A stretch of DNA of 64,000 nucleotides from Curtobacterium sp. HSID17257 (GTDB lineage Bacteria > Actinomycetota > Actinomycetes > Actinomycetales > Microbacteriaceae), in contig NZ_RBLU01000005.1 in NCBI RefSeq assembly GCF_003989515.1, positions 1-64,000 on the forward strand. The letters run 5' to 3'. The position numbers and the translations under genes are program-made. Each line of letters opens with the position of its first letter. Positions within the stretch are counted from its first letter, which is position 1. Below are positions 1 through 7,274 of the stretch, in pieces. A model generated the notes under the pieces. That model was not told the DNA's origin. It did no database searches and saw only the letters and a program-made list of their open reading frames with translations.

Positions 1-131
1 TGCTGTGGGACCGGCTGGTGCTCACCGCCGTCGAGGCAGCCGGAGCCGTCGACGCTCTCGCTGCCGTCGACACGGACGCTGTCGCAACGGCGGCAGTGTC
101 CGACCACGCAGCGCACCACGCCACGGCCTGA
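1..131 (+). CDS. C-terminal end of an unidentified protein (5'-truncated by the window)
   Basis: An open frame enters from the left edge (first full codon at base 3) and ends at a TGA at 129-131. About 42 residues are visible: LWDRLVLTAVEAAG near the start, then an alanine-, valine- and aspartate-rich tail ending in HHATA. Codon use is GC3-rich like the neighbours, so it is probably a real gene end. I do not recognise the family. A frame merely open by chance at this GC content is the alternative. Confidence 0.45.
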   Translation, partial: LWDRLVLTAVEAAGAVDALAAVDTDAVATAAVSDHAAHHATA

Positions 132-190
132 CGGCGCCCCGTGCGTCGGCCTGACGGCGCCCCGCGCGCCGGCCTGGCCCGCGGCGGGCC

Positions 191-1276
191 TCAGTCGTCC
201 TCGCCGAGCAGCTCCTCGCGCACGCGCCTGATGTCCTCGAGCAGGGCGCCGATCAGCACCCAGTGGCGCGAGTTCGGCCGGACGACCTCGAGCGGCGCCG
301 TCAACGCGGGCTCCGTCGCCGTCGTGTCGTCCCCACCGGTGCCGGTGAAGCCGTCTCGCTCCGCGTGGTGCAGCCGCGTCGCCTCGACCCGTGCGCTGAG
401 GGCCCGGACGTCCGCCCCGACGCGGGCGACCTCGGTCGCGATGCTCCCCACCACCGGGTCCGACCGGAGGTCCGGCGCGGTGTTGTCGCGGATCGCCCGG
501 GTCATCCCGGTGACGCGCGTGACGAGCACGCGCAGGTGCTCGGCGATCGCCGTGTCGCGCTGCAGGATCGTCCGGTGCCGGCCGCCGCGCGGGTTCATCG
601 TCAGCGACTCGCCCGCAGCGGTGAGCGAGGCCTCGGCCCGCGCGTGCTGCTGCCGGAGCGCCCGCGCCTGCCGCAGGGCCTCGTCCCACCGGGCGGCGTC
701 CCAGCCCTCGGTGAGACCGATCGCGATCCGCTCGAACGCGGCGGCGGTGTCGCGCGCGAGTCGGGCGACCGCGAGGTGCGCCGGCTCGAGCAGGACCGGC
801 GGGACGATCACGGCGTTCACCGCCAGCGCGACGACCGCACCGATGACGGTCTCGAGGATCCGGTCGGCCGAGTAGTTCGGCGTGACGACCCCGGCGGTGA
901 GCACGAGCATGCCGCTGATGCCGACCTGGGTGGCGGAGGTCGGGGTCAACCGGAGCGCCCAGCTCAGCAGGATCGCGAGCACGATGACGACGAGCACGAC
1001 CCAGACCGAGTCGCCGAGCAGCAGGTGGAACGCGGTCGCGAGCACGACACCGAGCACCACGCCGGCGCTGCGCTCGAGTCCCTTCACGAAGGACTGGTTG
1101 ATGCTCGGCTGCACGACGAGCAGCGCGGCGATCGCGGCGAAGGTCGGGAACGGTCCGTCGATGAGGACACGGCACAGCAGCACCGCGGCGACCACCGCGA
1201 CCGCGGTCTTCACGACCTGCAGGAACGGCGTTCGGCTGGAACTGCGGAGACGCGCGACCGGGTTCACGTCGACCAC
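191..1276 (-). CDS. FUSC / aromatic acid exporter (ArAE) family membrane protein
   Basis: An integral membrane protein of about 361 residues. The N-terminal half has a run of hydrophobic helices with small-residue turns, including a segment reading PFPTFAAIAALLVVQPSI, typical of FUSC/ArAE proteins related to aromatic carboxylic acid exporters. The C-terminal half is a soluble helical domain rich in Arg, Glu and Ala, as expected for the cytosolic part. The GTG at 1276 is chosen as start because an upstream ATG at 1333 would crowd the divergent gene; the longer form adds 19 mostly basic residues. Substrate is unknown. Family assignment rests on hydropathy and residue pattern only. Confidence 0.75.
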   Translation of the reverse strand: MVDVNPVARLRSSSRTPFLQVVKTAVAVVAAVLLCRVLIDGPFPTFAAIAALLVVQPSINQSFVKGLERSAGVVLGVVLATAFHLLLGDSVWVVLVVIVLAILLSWALRLTPTSATQVGISGMLVLTAGVVTPNYSADRILETVIGAVVALAVNAVIVPPVLLEPAHLAVARLARDTAAAFERIAIGLTEGWDAARWDEALRQARALRQQHARAEASLTAAGESLTMNPRGGRHRTILQRDTAIAEHLRVLVTRVTGMTRAIRDNTAPDLRSDPVVGSIATEVARVGADVRALSARVEATRLHHAERDGFTGTGGDDTTATEPALTAPLEVVRPNSRHWVLIGALLEDIRRVREELLGEDD

Positions 1277-1347
1277 GGTAGCCACCAGCCGCACGCCGAG
1301 CCGTGCACGATGGCGACGAATCCGCCGTCGCACGGTTGACTGGTCCC

Positions 1348-2592
1348 GTGTGGCCCAACCACGAGCGCGTCATCCCGCAGGCCTTCGCCGGCTCCGGGAC
1401 CTCCGTCGTGGCCGCACGCGCGCACTCGGTCGAGCCGTCGGGCAACGGGTACCTCTACGGCTACGAGGTCGACACCGTGGACCGGGCCGGGCAGCGCGCC
1501 ACCGTCCTGACCTACGTCGACACCGGTGGCGCCCACGACCAGAACAGCGCCATCGTCACCGACCCCGCCACCGGTGAGCCCGTCTCGGTCTGGGCCTACC
1601 CGAACGACCCGGGGTTGCCGGTGCTGCCGCAGGTGACGTACCGCGACGCCGTCGCCGAGCTCCTCGCGGGCCTCGGCATGCCGGTGACCGATCCGGTGCT
1701 GTCGGTCGCCGCCTACCGCCCGGGCAAGCGTGCGGTGGTGCGCGTCGACGCTCCGGAGCGCGTGCTGTTCCTGAAGATCGTCCGCCCGCACCGAGTCGCG
1801 CCGATCGTCGAGACCCACGAACAGTTCGTCGCGGCCGGGCTGCCGGTCCCGCGGGTGCTGTCGAGCCGGGGCGACGGGCTGCTCGTGCTCGAGCGCATCC
1901 GCGGCGTGCCCGCGGGGAGCCGGATCACCGAGATCGCCGACGACCCGCGGTTCGTCGCGTCCCTCGCCGCCCTGACCGGCCGCATCGCGACGGTCCCGAT
2001 GACGCAGCAGGCGCGAGCCGACGCGATGGACCACGCGGACTGGCACCGCCGGACGCTCGTCGCCGCACTGCCGCAGGACGCCGCCGAGGTCGACGAGCTC
2101 TACGACGCCATCGGTCGCCGGTCCATCGGCTGGGGCGCCGCCACGAAGCAGGTCGTGCACGGCGACCTGCACCTCGAGCAGGTCTTCGTCGACGAGGACG
2201 AGCCGTGGCGCATCTCCGGTCTGCTCGACATCGACACCGCCGGCTGGGGCTTCCCGGTCCGCGACGTCGGGGCGGTCGTCGCCCACCTGGTCGTCACCGG
2301 GCTGTGGCACCGGTCCCGCGGGGACGCGGAGCGCGGGGCCGCGGCCGAGCGGCTCGCCGACGCCGTCGCCCGCGACTGGGTCGCCCGGAACCCCGGGGAG
2401 GCCGACCGCATCGGTCCGGCGATCGGCGCGCAGCTCCTGGCCCACGCGGGCGGGCAGGCCACGACCGGGTCGGAGAACGGGATCCGGACGGCCCAGCAGC
2501 TGTTGGCGGCGACCCGCGCCGCGCTCGCCGAGGCGACGCCGACCGTGCCGTCGGACGGCGTGCTCCGTCCGCGTTCCGCACCGCAGGTCTGA
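1348..2592 (+). CDS. Aminoglycoside phosphotransferase (APH) family kinase
   Basis: A protein of about 414 residues with an APH/choline-kinase-like fold at its C-terminal side. The catalytic loop HGDLHLEQ starts at residue 271, with the presumed catalytic Asp at 273. The metal-binding motif LLDIDTAGWG follows at 292-301. The first 100 residues are unlike the kinase core and may be a maltokinase-like or substrate-recognition cap. The phosphorylated substrate cannot be told from sequence, and nothing points to antibiotic resistance. The GTG at 1348 is preferred to the ATG at 1303 because it leaves room for the divergent FUSC promoter. A loose family I-like inverted repeat follows the stop. Confidence 0.8.
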   Translation: MWPNHERVIPQAFAGSGTSVVAARAHSVEPSGNGYLYGYEVDTVDRAGQRATVLTYVDTGGAHDQNSAIVTDPATGEPVSVWAYPNDPGLPVLPQVTYRDAVAELLAGLGMPVTDPVLSVAAYRPGKRAVVRVDAPERVLFLKIVRPHRVAPIVETHEQFVAAGLPVPRVLSSRGDGLLVLERIRGVPAGSRITEIADDPRFVASLAALTGRIATVPMTQQARADAMDHADWHRRTLVAALPQDAAEVDELYDAIGRRSIGWGAATKQVVHGDLHLEQVFVDEDEPWRISGLLDIDTAGWGFPVRDVGAVVAHLVVTGLWHRSRGDAERGAAAERLADAVARDWVARNPGEADRIGPAIGAQLLAHAGGQATTGSENGIRTAQQLLAATRAALAEATPTVPSDGVLRPRSAPQV

Positions 2593-2632
2593 CCCGGCCG
2601 TCTGCCGGACGCGGCCGGGCAGGCGGCGGGGA

Positions 2633-2690
2633 GTCGCGCCTCCCGACCGACGTCGGTCCCGGCCACGTCGGGTCGGACGGGAGGCACGAC
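2633..2690. repeat. Family I-like inverted repeat downstream of the APH kinase
   Basis: Arms at 2633-2651 and 2672-2690 are 19 nt long with two mismatches, around a 20-nt loop. They contain the GCCTCCCG/CGGGAGGC core of the recurrent family I palindrome, but in the opposite arm order to the other copies. It lies 41 bp after the APH stop codon, so it could end that transcript. Confidence 0.5.
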
Positions 2691-2727
2691 GCGCGCGGGT
2701 CCCGTCGAGTCGCCTCCGTCGGGGGTG

Positions 2728-3067
2728 CGGGAGTAAACTGTGCGCAGCACGCACCGTGTCGTCGCGTGCCGCGTCGTTTCCGGACGCGGCTGTCGGTCAC
2801 AGAACCGACGCGGGGACCGGATCCGTGGGCGTCCGACGGGCACCACGTGCGTGCGACGGCGCCGGCTCCCGGCGCGGATCGTCGTGTCGAGCACCCGCGG
2901 GGTGCCGGCCGCACGAGCCGCAGGAGTCCACCGGACGTCCCACGACGGGACCGGCGCACGAGCGGGCCAGGGTGGCCCGTGGACCGGGGTCGCACCAGAC
3001 GCCGGTCGAGGACTTCCCGCCACGACGGCGGCTCGCCCGTGCGGAACGGGCGCAAGAAGGAGGAGCG
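2728..3067 (+). promoter_or_regulatory. Candidate structured 5' leader of the SNF2 helicase gene, with promoter
   Basis: The 475 bp between the kinase stop (2592) and the helicase start (3068) hold no convincing gene. A -10-like TAAACT lies at 2734-2739. Seven perfect or near-tip hairpins then follow one another: 2769-2789 (7 bp), 2792-2809 (6 bp), 2859-2875 (7 bp), 2891-2905 (6 bp), 2937-2951 (5 bp), 2963-2979 (7 bp) and 3034-3052 (7 bp). The last ends just before the AAGGAGGAG ribosome-binding site at 3057-3065. This arrangement suggests a regulatory RNA leader of about 320 nt. The family is unknown; signature sequences of RNase P RNA, tmRNA and SRP RNA were not found. Confidence 0.45.
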
Positions 3068-5194
3068 TTGGCTCGATCAGGCACCCGGCGAGCAGCCGGC
3101 GGGACGCGGACCGCGTCGCGCCGCACCCGGCCGCTGGACAACGACGGTGTCATCCCGGTGCTCGCCCGCGCGGTGCGCGAGGTCGAGGCCGCGGCGCAGC
3201 GCGGACCGCTCAAGGCGTCCAACCGGTCGAAGTTCCAGGCGGTGGCCCTGCTGATGCGCGAGGAGCGTGCGCGGGTCAAGGCCGACCCGGAGCTCACCGA
3301 CGCGCAGCGTGCCGAGCAGCTCAAGCGTCTCGACGGCGTCGCCACGATCCTGGCGAAGACCGCGGCGCGCGACACCAGCGTGATCCAGCTGCTGACCGAG
3401 GAGGCCTCGGTCAGCGAGGCGACGCGGACGGTCAAGCGCGACATGATGATCGCCGGCGGCATGGAGCTGCAGCCCGAGGAACTCGTCATCGCGGCGGAGC
3501 CCTCGCCCGTGGTCGAGTCGCCCGTACGCGCGGTCGTGCCGCAGGCGGTCGTGCAGCGGCAGCTCGCCAACCCGTTCCTGCCGCCGGACTTCGCCCTCGC
3601 CGACCAGCCCGTCGCGCACCCGCGTCGCCTGGCGAACTGGGAGCTGTTCGGTCCGCTGTTCAAGTCGTTCGAGTACGGCGCGGGCGGGGGAGCGGCGTCG
3701 ATGCAGCTGCCCGAGCCGACGTCGCTGCACTCGCGCTCCGGCACCACGCTGATGAAGCACCAGGCGGAGCTCGTCGCCGCCGCGTCGCACGGACACCGGA
3801 CCTTCCTGCTCGCCGACGAGCCCGGCCTCGGCAAGACCGCGCAGTCGCTGCTCGCCGCCGACGCCGCGAACGCCTTCCCGCTGCTGGTCGTCGTGCCGAA
3901 CGTCGTGAAGACGAACTGGGCGCGCGAGGCCGAGCGCTGGGTGCCGAACCGCACCGCCACCGTCATCCACGGCGACGGCGACGACCTGGACGGCTTCGCC
4001 GACATCGTCATCGTGAACTACGAGATCCTCGACCGGCACGCCGGGTGGCTCGGGTCCTTCGGGTTCAAGGGCATGGTCGTCGACGAGGCGCACTTCATCA
4101 AGAACAAGGAGTCGCAGCGCTCCCGGTTCGTGCTGCAGCTCGCCGAGCAGATCCGTTCGCGGGTGTCGTCGCCGCTGTTCATGGCGTTGACCGGTACCCC
4201 GCTGATCAACTCGGTCGAGGACTTCCGCACGATCTGGGAGTTCCTCGGCTGGATCGACGACAAGAAGCCCCGCGCGACGCTCATGAACGAGCTCGAGGAC
4301 ATCGGGCTCACCCCGGCCGACCCCGGCTTCTTCGTCGAGGCGCGCAAGGCCGTCATCGACCAGGGCATCGTCCGACGCCGCAAGGTCGACGTCGCCGCCG
4401 ACATCCCCGCCCGACGCATCGCCGACATCCCGGTCGAGCTCGACGGTGACGAGGGCCGCTCGATCCGCGACGCCGAGCGGGAGCTCACCGCGAAGCTCGT
4501 CCGCCGCTACCACCAGGCGCTCGACGCCCGCACCGGGCAGGACCCGGTCGTCGGCATCGACCACAAGCTCGTGCGCCAGGTCGCGCGGTGGGAGCTCGAG
4601 GACCAGGACGCGTCGTCGACCGGCGAGAACGTGTTCTCGATGGTGCGGCGCATCGGTCGCGCCAAGGCGCAGCTCGCGGCGGACTACGCGGCGCAGCTCG
4701 CGTCGAACGTCGGCAAGGTCGTGTTCTTCGCCAAGCACCTCGACGTGATGGACCAGGCGGAGGAGGTCTTCGCCCGTCGGCACCTGAAGACCGCGACGGT
4801 CCGCGGCGACCAGACGCCCGCGCAGCGCACGGCCGAGATCGACGCGTTCGTGAACGACCCCGACGTGGCCGTGATCGTCTGCTCGCTCACCGCCGCCGGC
4901 GTCGGCCTGAACCTGCAGGTGGCGTCGAACGTCGTGCTCGCCGAGCTGTCGTGGACGTCGGCCGAGCAGACCCAGGCGATCGACCGGGTGCACCGCATCG
5001 GGCAGGAAGAGCCCGTCACCGCGTGGCGCATCATCGCGGCGCAGACGATCGACACCAAGATCGCCGAGCTCATCGACTCGAAGGCGTCCCTGGCCGCCCG
5101 CGCGCTCGACGGCTCCGACGAGGAGATCGCCGACTCGGGCGACATCCAGCTCGACGCGATGGTGGCGCTGCTGACGGAGGCGCTCGGGGGCTGA
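3068..5194 (+). CDS. SNF2-family DEAD/DEAH-box helicase/ATPase
   Basis: A protein of about 708 residues starting with TTG at 3068, 3 nt after a strong AAGGAGGAG ribosome-binding site; the upstream continuation of the frame is biased like leader sequence and was rejected. Residues 1-220 are a basic and helical N-terminal region of unknown role. The SNF2 ATPase follows: Walker A in LADEPGLGKT near 248-258, DEAH box in VVDEAHFIKN near 337, motif III LTGTPL, and a C-terminal helicase domain with VHRIGQ near 641. The family moves along double-stranded DNA and remodels bound proteins or forks. The target is unknown. A convergent terminator palindrome follows at 5257. Confidence 0.85.
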   Translation: MARSGTRRAAGGTRTASRRTRPLDNDGVIPVLARAVREVEAAAQRGPLKASNRSKFQAVALLMREERARVKADPELTDAQRAEQLKRLDGVATILAKTAARDTSVIQLLTEEASVSEATRTVKRDMMIAGGMELQPEELVIAAEPSPVVESPVRAVVPQAVVQRQLANPFLPPDFALADQPVAHPRRLANWELFGPLFKSFEYGAGGGAASMQLPEPTSLHSRSGTTLMKHQAELVAAASHGHRTFLLADEPGLGKTAQSLLAADAANAFPLLVVVPNVVKTNWAREAERWVPNRTATVIHGDGDDLDGFADIVIVNYEILDRHAGWLGSFGFKGMVVDEAHFIKNKESQRSRFVLQLAEQIRSRVSSPLFMALTGTPLINSVEDFRTIWEFLGWIDDKKPRATLMNELEDIGLTPADPGFFVEARKAVIDQGIVRRRKVDVAADIPARRIADIPVELDGDEGRSIRDAERELTAKLVRRYHQALDARTGQDPVVGIDHKLVRQVARWELEDQDASSTGENVFSMVRRIGRAKAQLAADYAAQLASNVGKVVFFAKHLDVMDQAEEVFARRHLKTATVRGDQTPAQRTAEIDAFVNDPDVAVIVCSLTAAGVGLNLQVASNVVLAELSWTSAEQTQAIDRVHRIGQEEPVTAWRIIAAQTIDTKIAELIDSKASLAARALDGSDEEIADSGDIQLDAMVALLTEALGG

Positions 5195-5256
5195 GTGCTC
5201 GGGGGCGCTCGTGCTCGTGCGGGGCGCCATGTCGCGCGCTGGCGCGAGGTGCTCCC

Positions 5257-5316
5257 GCACAACACGAAGCGGCTCGAACCACGGAATCCCGTGGTTCGAG
5301 CCGCTTCTGGTTGTGC
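5257..5316. terminator. Bidirectional terminator palindrome, family II
   Basis: An 18-bp perfect stem (5267-5284 with 5289-5306), loop AATC, is enclosed by a second 7-bp stem (5257-5263 with 5310-5316). It sits between the convergent helicase and mycoredoxin genes. There is no U-tract. The same architecture recurs near lexA at 63254-63313. Confidence 0.8.
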
Positions 5317-5334
5317 TGCGTGCCGCGTGCCGCG

Positions 5335-5607
5335 TCAGATGCGCGACTGCACCTCGGCCAGGGACGGGTTCGTCGCCGTGCTGCCGTCCGGGAAGACCAG
5401 CGTCGGCACGGTCTGGTTGCCGCCGTTGACCTCGGCGACGAGCTCGGCCGTGCCCGGGGTGTGCTCGATGTCGACCTCGCGGAAGGGCACACCAGCCTTG
5501 GTCATCTGGTTCTTCAGCCGGGCGCAGTAGCCGCACCAGGTCGTCGTGAACATCGTGACGCCGCCGGCCTCGGGCACGAACGCGTCGCGGGTGACTGTCT
5601 CGCTCAT
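5335..5607 (-). CDS. Mycoredoxin (glutaredoxin-like protein)
   Basis: A 90-residue thioredoxin-fold protein. The active site is WCGYC with cysteines at 25 and 28, followed by the cis-proline loop TVP at 66-68. CGYC and the short length match actinobacterial mycoredoxins, which use mycothiol to reduce mycothiolated proteins in the cytosol. ATG at 5607 is the start; further upstream the frame runs into the divergent CYTH gene. It ends against the bidirectional terminator it shares with the helicase gene. Confidence 0.85.
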   Translation of the reverse strand: MSETVTRDAFVPEAGGVTMFTTTWCGYCARLKNQMTKAGVPFREVDIEHTPGTAELVAEVNGGNQTVPTLVFPDGSTATNPSLAEVQSRI

Positions 5608-5668
5608 GACGCCCAGGCTAACCCCGCCGGTTCGGGGAACCCCGGTGACCCCTGGTAGACAAGAGCGC

Positions 5669-7201
5669 GTGACGGACACCCACCTCGAGATCGAGCGTAC
5701 GTACGACATGCCCGAGGGCGACGCCCTGCCGGACCTCGTCGGCGTCGGCAGCATCGCCCGGACGGAGCACCAGGAGCAGTTCGAGCTCGACGCCACCTAC
5801 TGGGACACCGAGCGGTACGACCTCGTCGCGTCGCGCGTGACCGTCCGACGGCGCACGGGCGGCCCGGACGCCGGCTGGCACATCAAGCGCGCCGCGTCGG
5901 ACACCGTCCGGCACGAGCAGCACTTCCCCCTGACCGAGGACGCCGACACTGTGCCCGACGAGGTCCTCGCCGCACTCTTCACCGAGCGCCGTGGTCGCGG
6001 CCTGCGTCCCGTCGTCCGCATCACCACCATCCGGGTGGTCACCCGGCTGCTCGACGAGGACGACGACCAGGTCGCCGAACTCGCCGACGACCGCGTGGTC
6101 GCCCGGCGCCTGGACGACCAGGCACCCGCGACCCCGAACACCTGGCGCGAGGTCGAGGTCGAGGTGGTCGAGGGCGTCGACGAGCAGGTGGCGCACGAGC
6201 TGTTCGCATCGCTCGACGGGCGCTTCGCCGACATCGGCGCGCACCCCGCGGCGGTCACCTCGAAGCTCGCGCGGGGCCTCGAGGGTGCCCCCGCTGCGCG
6301 GCTCCGGACGGCGGAGAAGCCCGAGAAGCACACCGCCGCACGGGCGCTCACCAAGCGCCTGCGCAAGCTGCGTGGGGCCCTGCTCACCCTGGAGGCACAG
6401 CTCCGGTCCGGCGCGGACGCCGACCTCCGCGAGACGGCCCGGACAGCCCTGGACATCGCCGCCGTGCTCGGCTCGTACCGCCCGGCCTTCCCCGCCACCT
6501 CGGCTGCCGACCGCGCCGCCGAGGCCGCTGACTCCCTGGCCGCCGTGACGGCACGAGCCGCGCTGGCCGACTACCTCGTGGAGCGCCTCCCGTACGCGTC
6601 CACACCGGCGCAGGACCTGCTCGTGGACGCGATGACCCGGGAGCGGGTGCTCGCCGCCACCCGTGAGCGCCGCGCCGTCGCGGTCGGCGAGGTCACGGCG
6701 TTCCTCCACTCGGAGCCGTACCTCGAACTCCTCGACGCCCTCGACGACGCGGTCGAGCGGCCGGCCCCGACCCAGTGGGCGCTGCGGTCGCCGAAGCACG
6801 TCGCGCAGGACGTCTCGGCGATCGAGAAGCCCCGTGTCCGCGAACTCGTCCGGAACGCCGTCGGGGACGACGACGAGAGCGTCGGGCTCGTCGACCGCGA
6901 GGCCGCCGAGCGTGCCGCGACGGAAGAGGCCTGGCGGGCCGCGACGCGCGCCCGGGCGGCGATGGACGTCCTCGGTGACGACGCCTTCCCGCACGCGCTG
7001 TGGAAGCGGATCGGGGACGCCGCGGACGTGCTCACCGAGCGGGTGCGCTCGCTCCACGCCCTCGACGTGCTCCGCGTGCACTCCGGCATCGCCGAGCGTG
7101 GCGGCGAGGGCACGTTCGGCTACGGCGTGCTCGCGGGGGACCGTGTGCGGCTCGCGGAGGACTCCTACGACCAGGCGGTGCACGCGCTCAACCGCGTCTG
7201 A
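5669..7201 (+). CDS. CYTH-CHAD domain protein, apparently degenerate
   Basis: About 510 residues. A CYTH (triphosphate tunnel) domain spans roughly 1-200: LEIERTYD at 6-13, VRRR, WHIKR and EVEVEV strands are recognisable. A helical CHAD domain spans roughly 210-510. CYTH enzymes carry ExExK at the N terminus; here the lysine is replaced by Thr11. CHAD domains normally open with a His/Arg-rich helix that binds polyphosphate; here the matching helix (DLRETARTALDIAAVLGSYR) lacks the histidine and most arginines. It may therefore have lost inorganic triphosphate or polyphosphate chemistry. GTG at 5669 follows a TAGACA box by 7 nt, suggesting a leaderless mRNA. Confidence 0.8.
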   Translation: MTDTHLEIERTYDMPEGDALPDLVGVGSIARTEHQEQFELDATYWDTERYDLVASRVTVRRRTGGPDAGWHIKRAASDTVRHEQHFPLTEDADTVPDEVLAALFTERRGRGLRPVVRITTIRVVTRLLDEDDDQVAELADDRVVARRLDDQAPATPNTWREVEVEVVEGVDEQVAHELFASLDGRFADIGAHPAAVTSKLARGLEGAPAARLRTAEKPEKHTAARALTKRLRKLRGALLTLEAQLRSGADADLRETARTALDIAAVLGSYRPAFPATSAADRAAEAADSLAAVTARAALADYLVERLPYASTPAQDLLVDAMTRERVLAATRERRAVAVGEVTAFLHSEPYLELLDALDDAVERPAPTQWALRSPKHVAQDVSAIEKPRVRELVRNAVGDDDESVGLVDREAAERAATEEAWRAATRARAAMDVLGDDAFPHALWKRIGDAADVLTERVRSLHALDVLRVHSGIAERGGEGTFGYGVLAGDRVRLAEDSYDQAVHALNRV

Positions 7202-7230
7202 GCCCGGCGCGCGGGTAGCGCGCAGCGGGC

Positions 7231-7263
7231 TGCCGGTAGCGCGCCGACGGCGCGCTACCGGCA
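7231..7263. terminator. Terminator hairpin after the CYTH-CHAD gene
   Basis: A 15-bp perfect stem with a 3-nt loop (7231-7245 with 7249-7263). It lies between convergent genes and probably ends transcription from both sides. No U-tract is present. Confidence 0.75.
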
Positions 7264-7274
7264 GTCGGCCCCGC

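Noticed and set aside
2756-3067. Reading frame upstream of the SNF2 helicase TTG start, which would add about 104 residues
   Set aside because: The added segment has no protein-like composition. A near-ideal ribosome-binding site lies directly before the TTG, and the region is packed with hairpins instead.
2728-3067. RNase P RNA, tmRNA or SRP RNA in the helicase leader
   Set aside because: Short matches such as an ACAGAA and a GGCCAGGGTG-like stretch occur, but in the wrong order. The invariant GAGGAAAGTCC region and other cores are missing.
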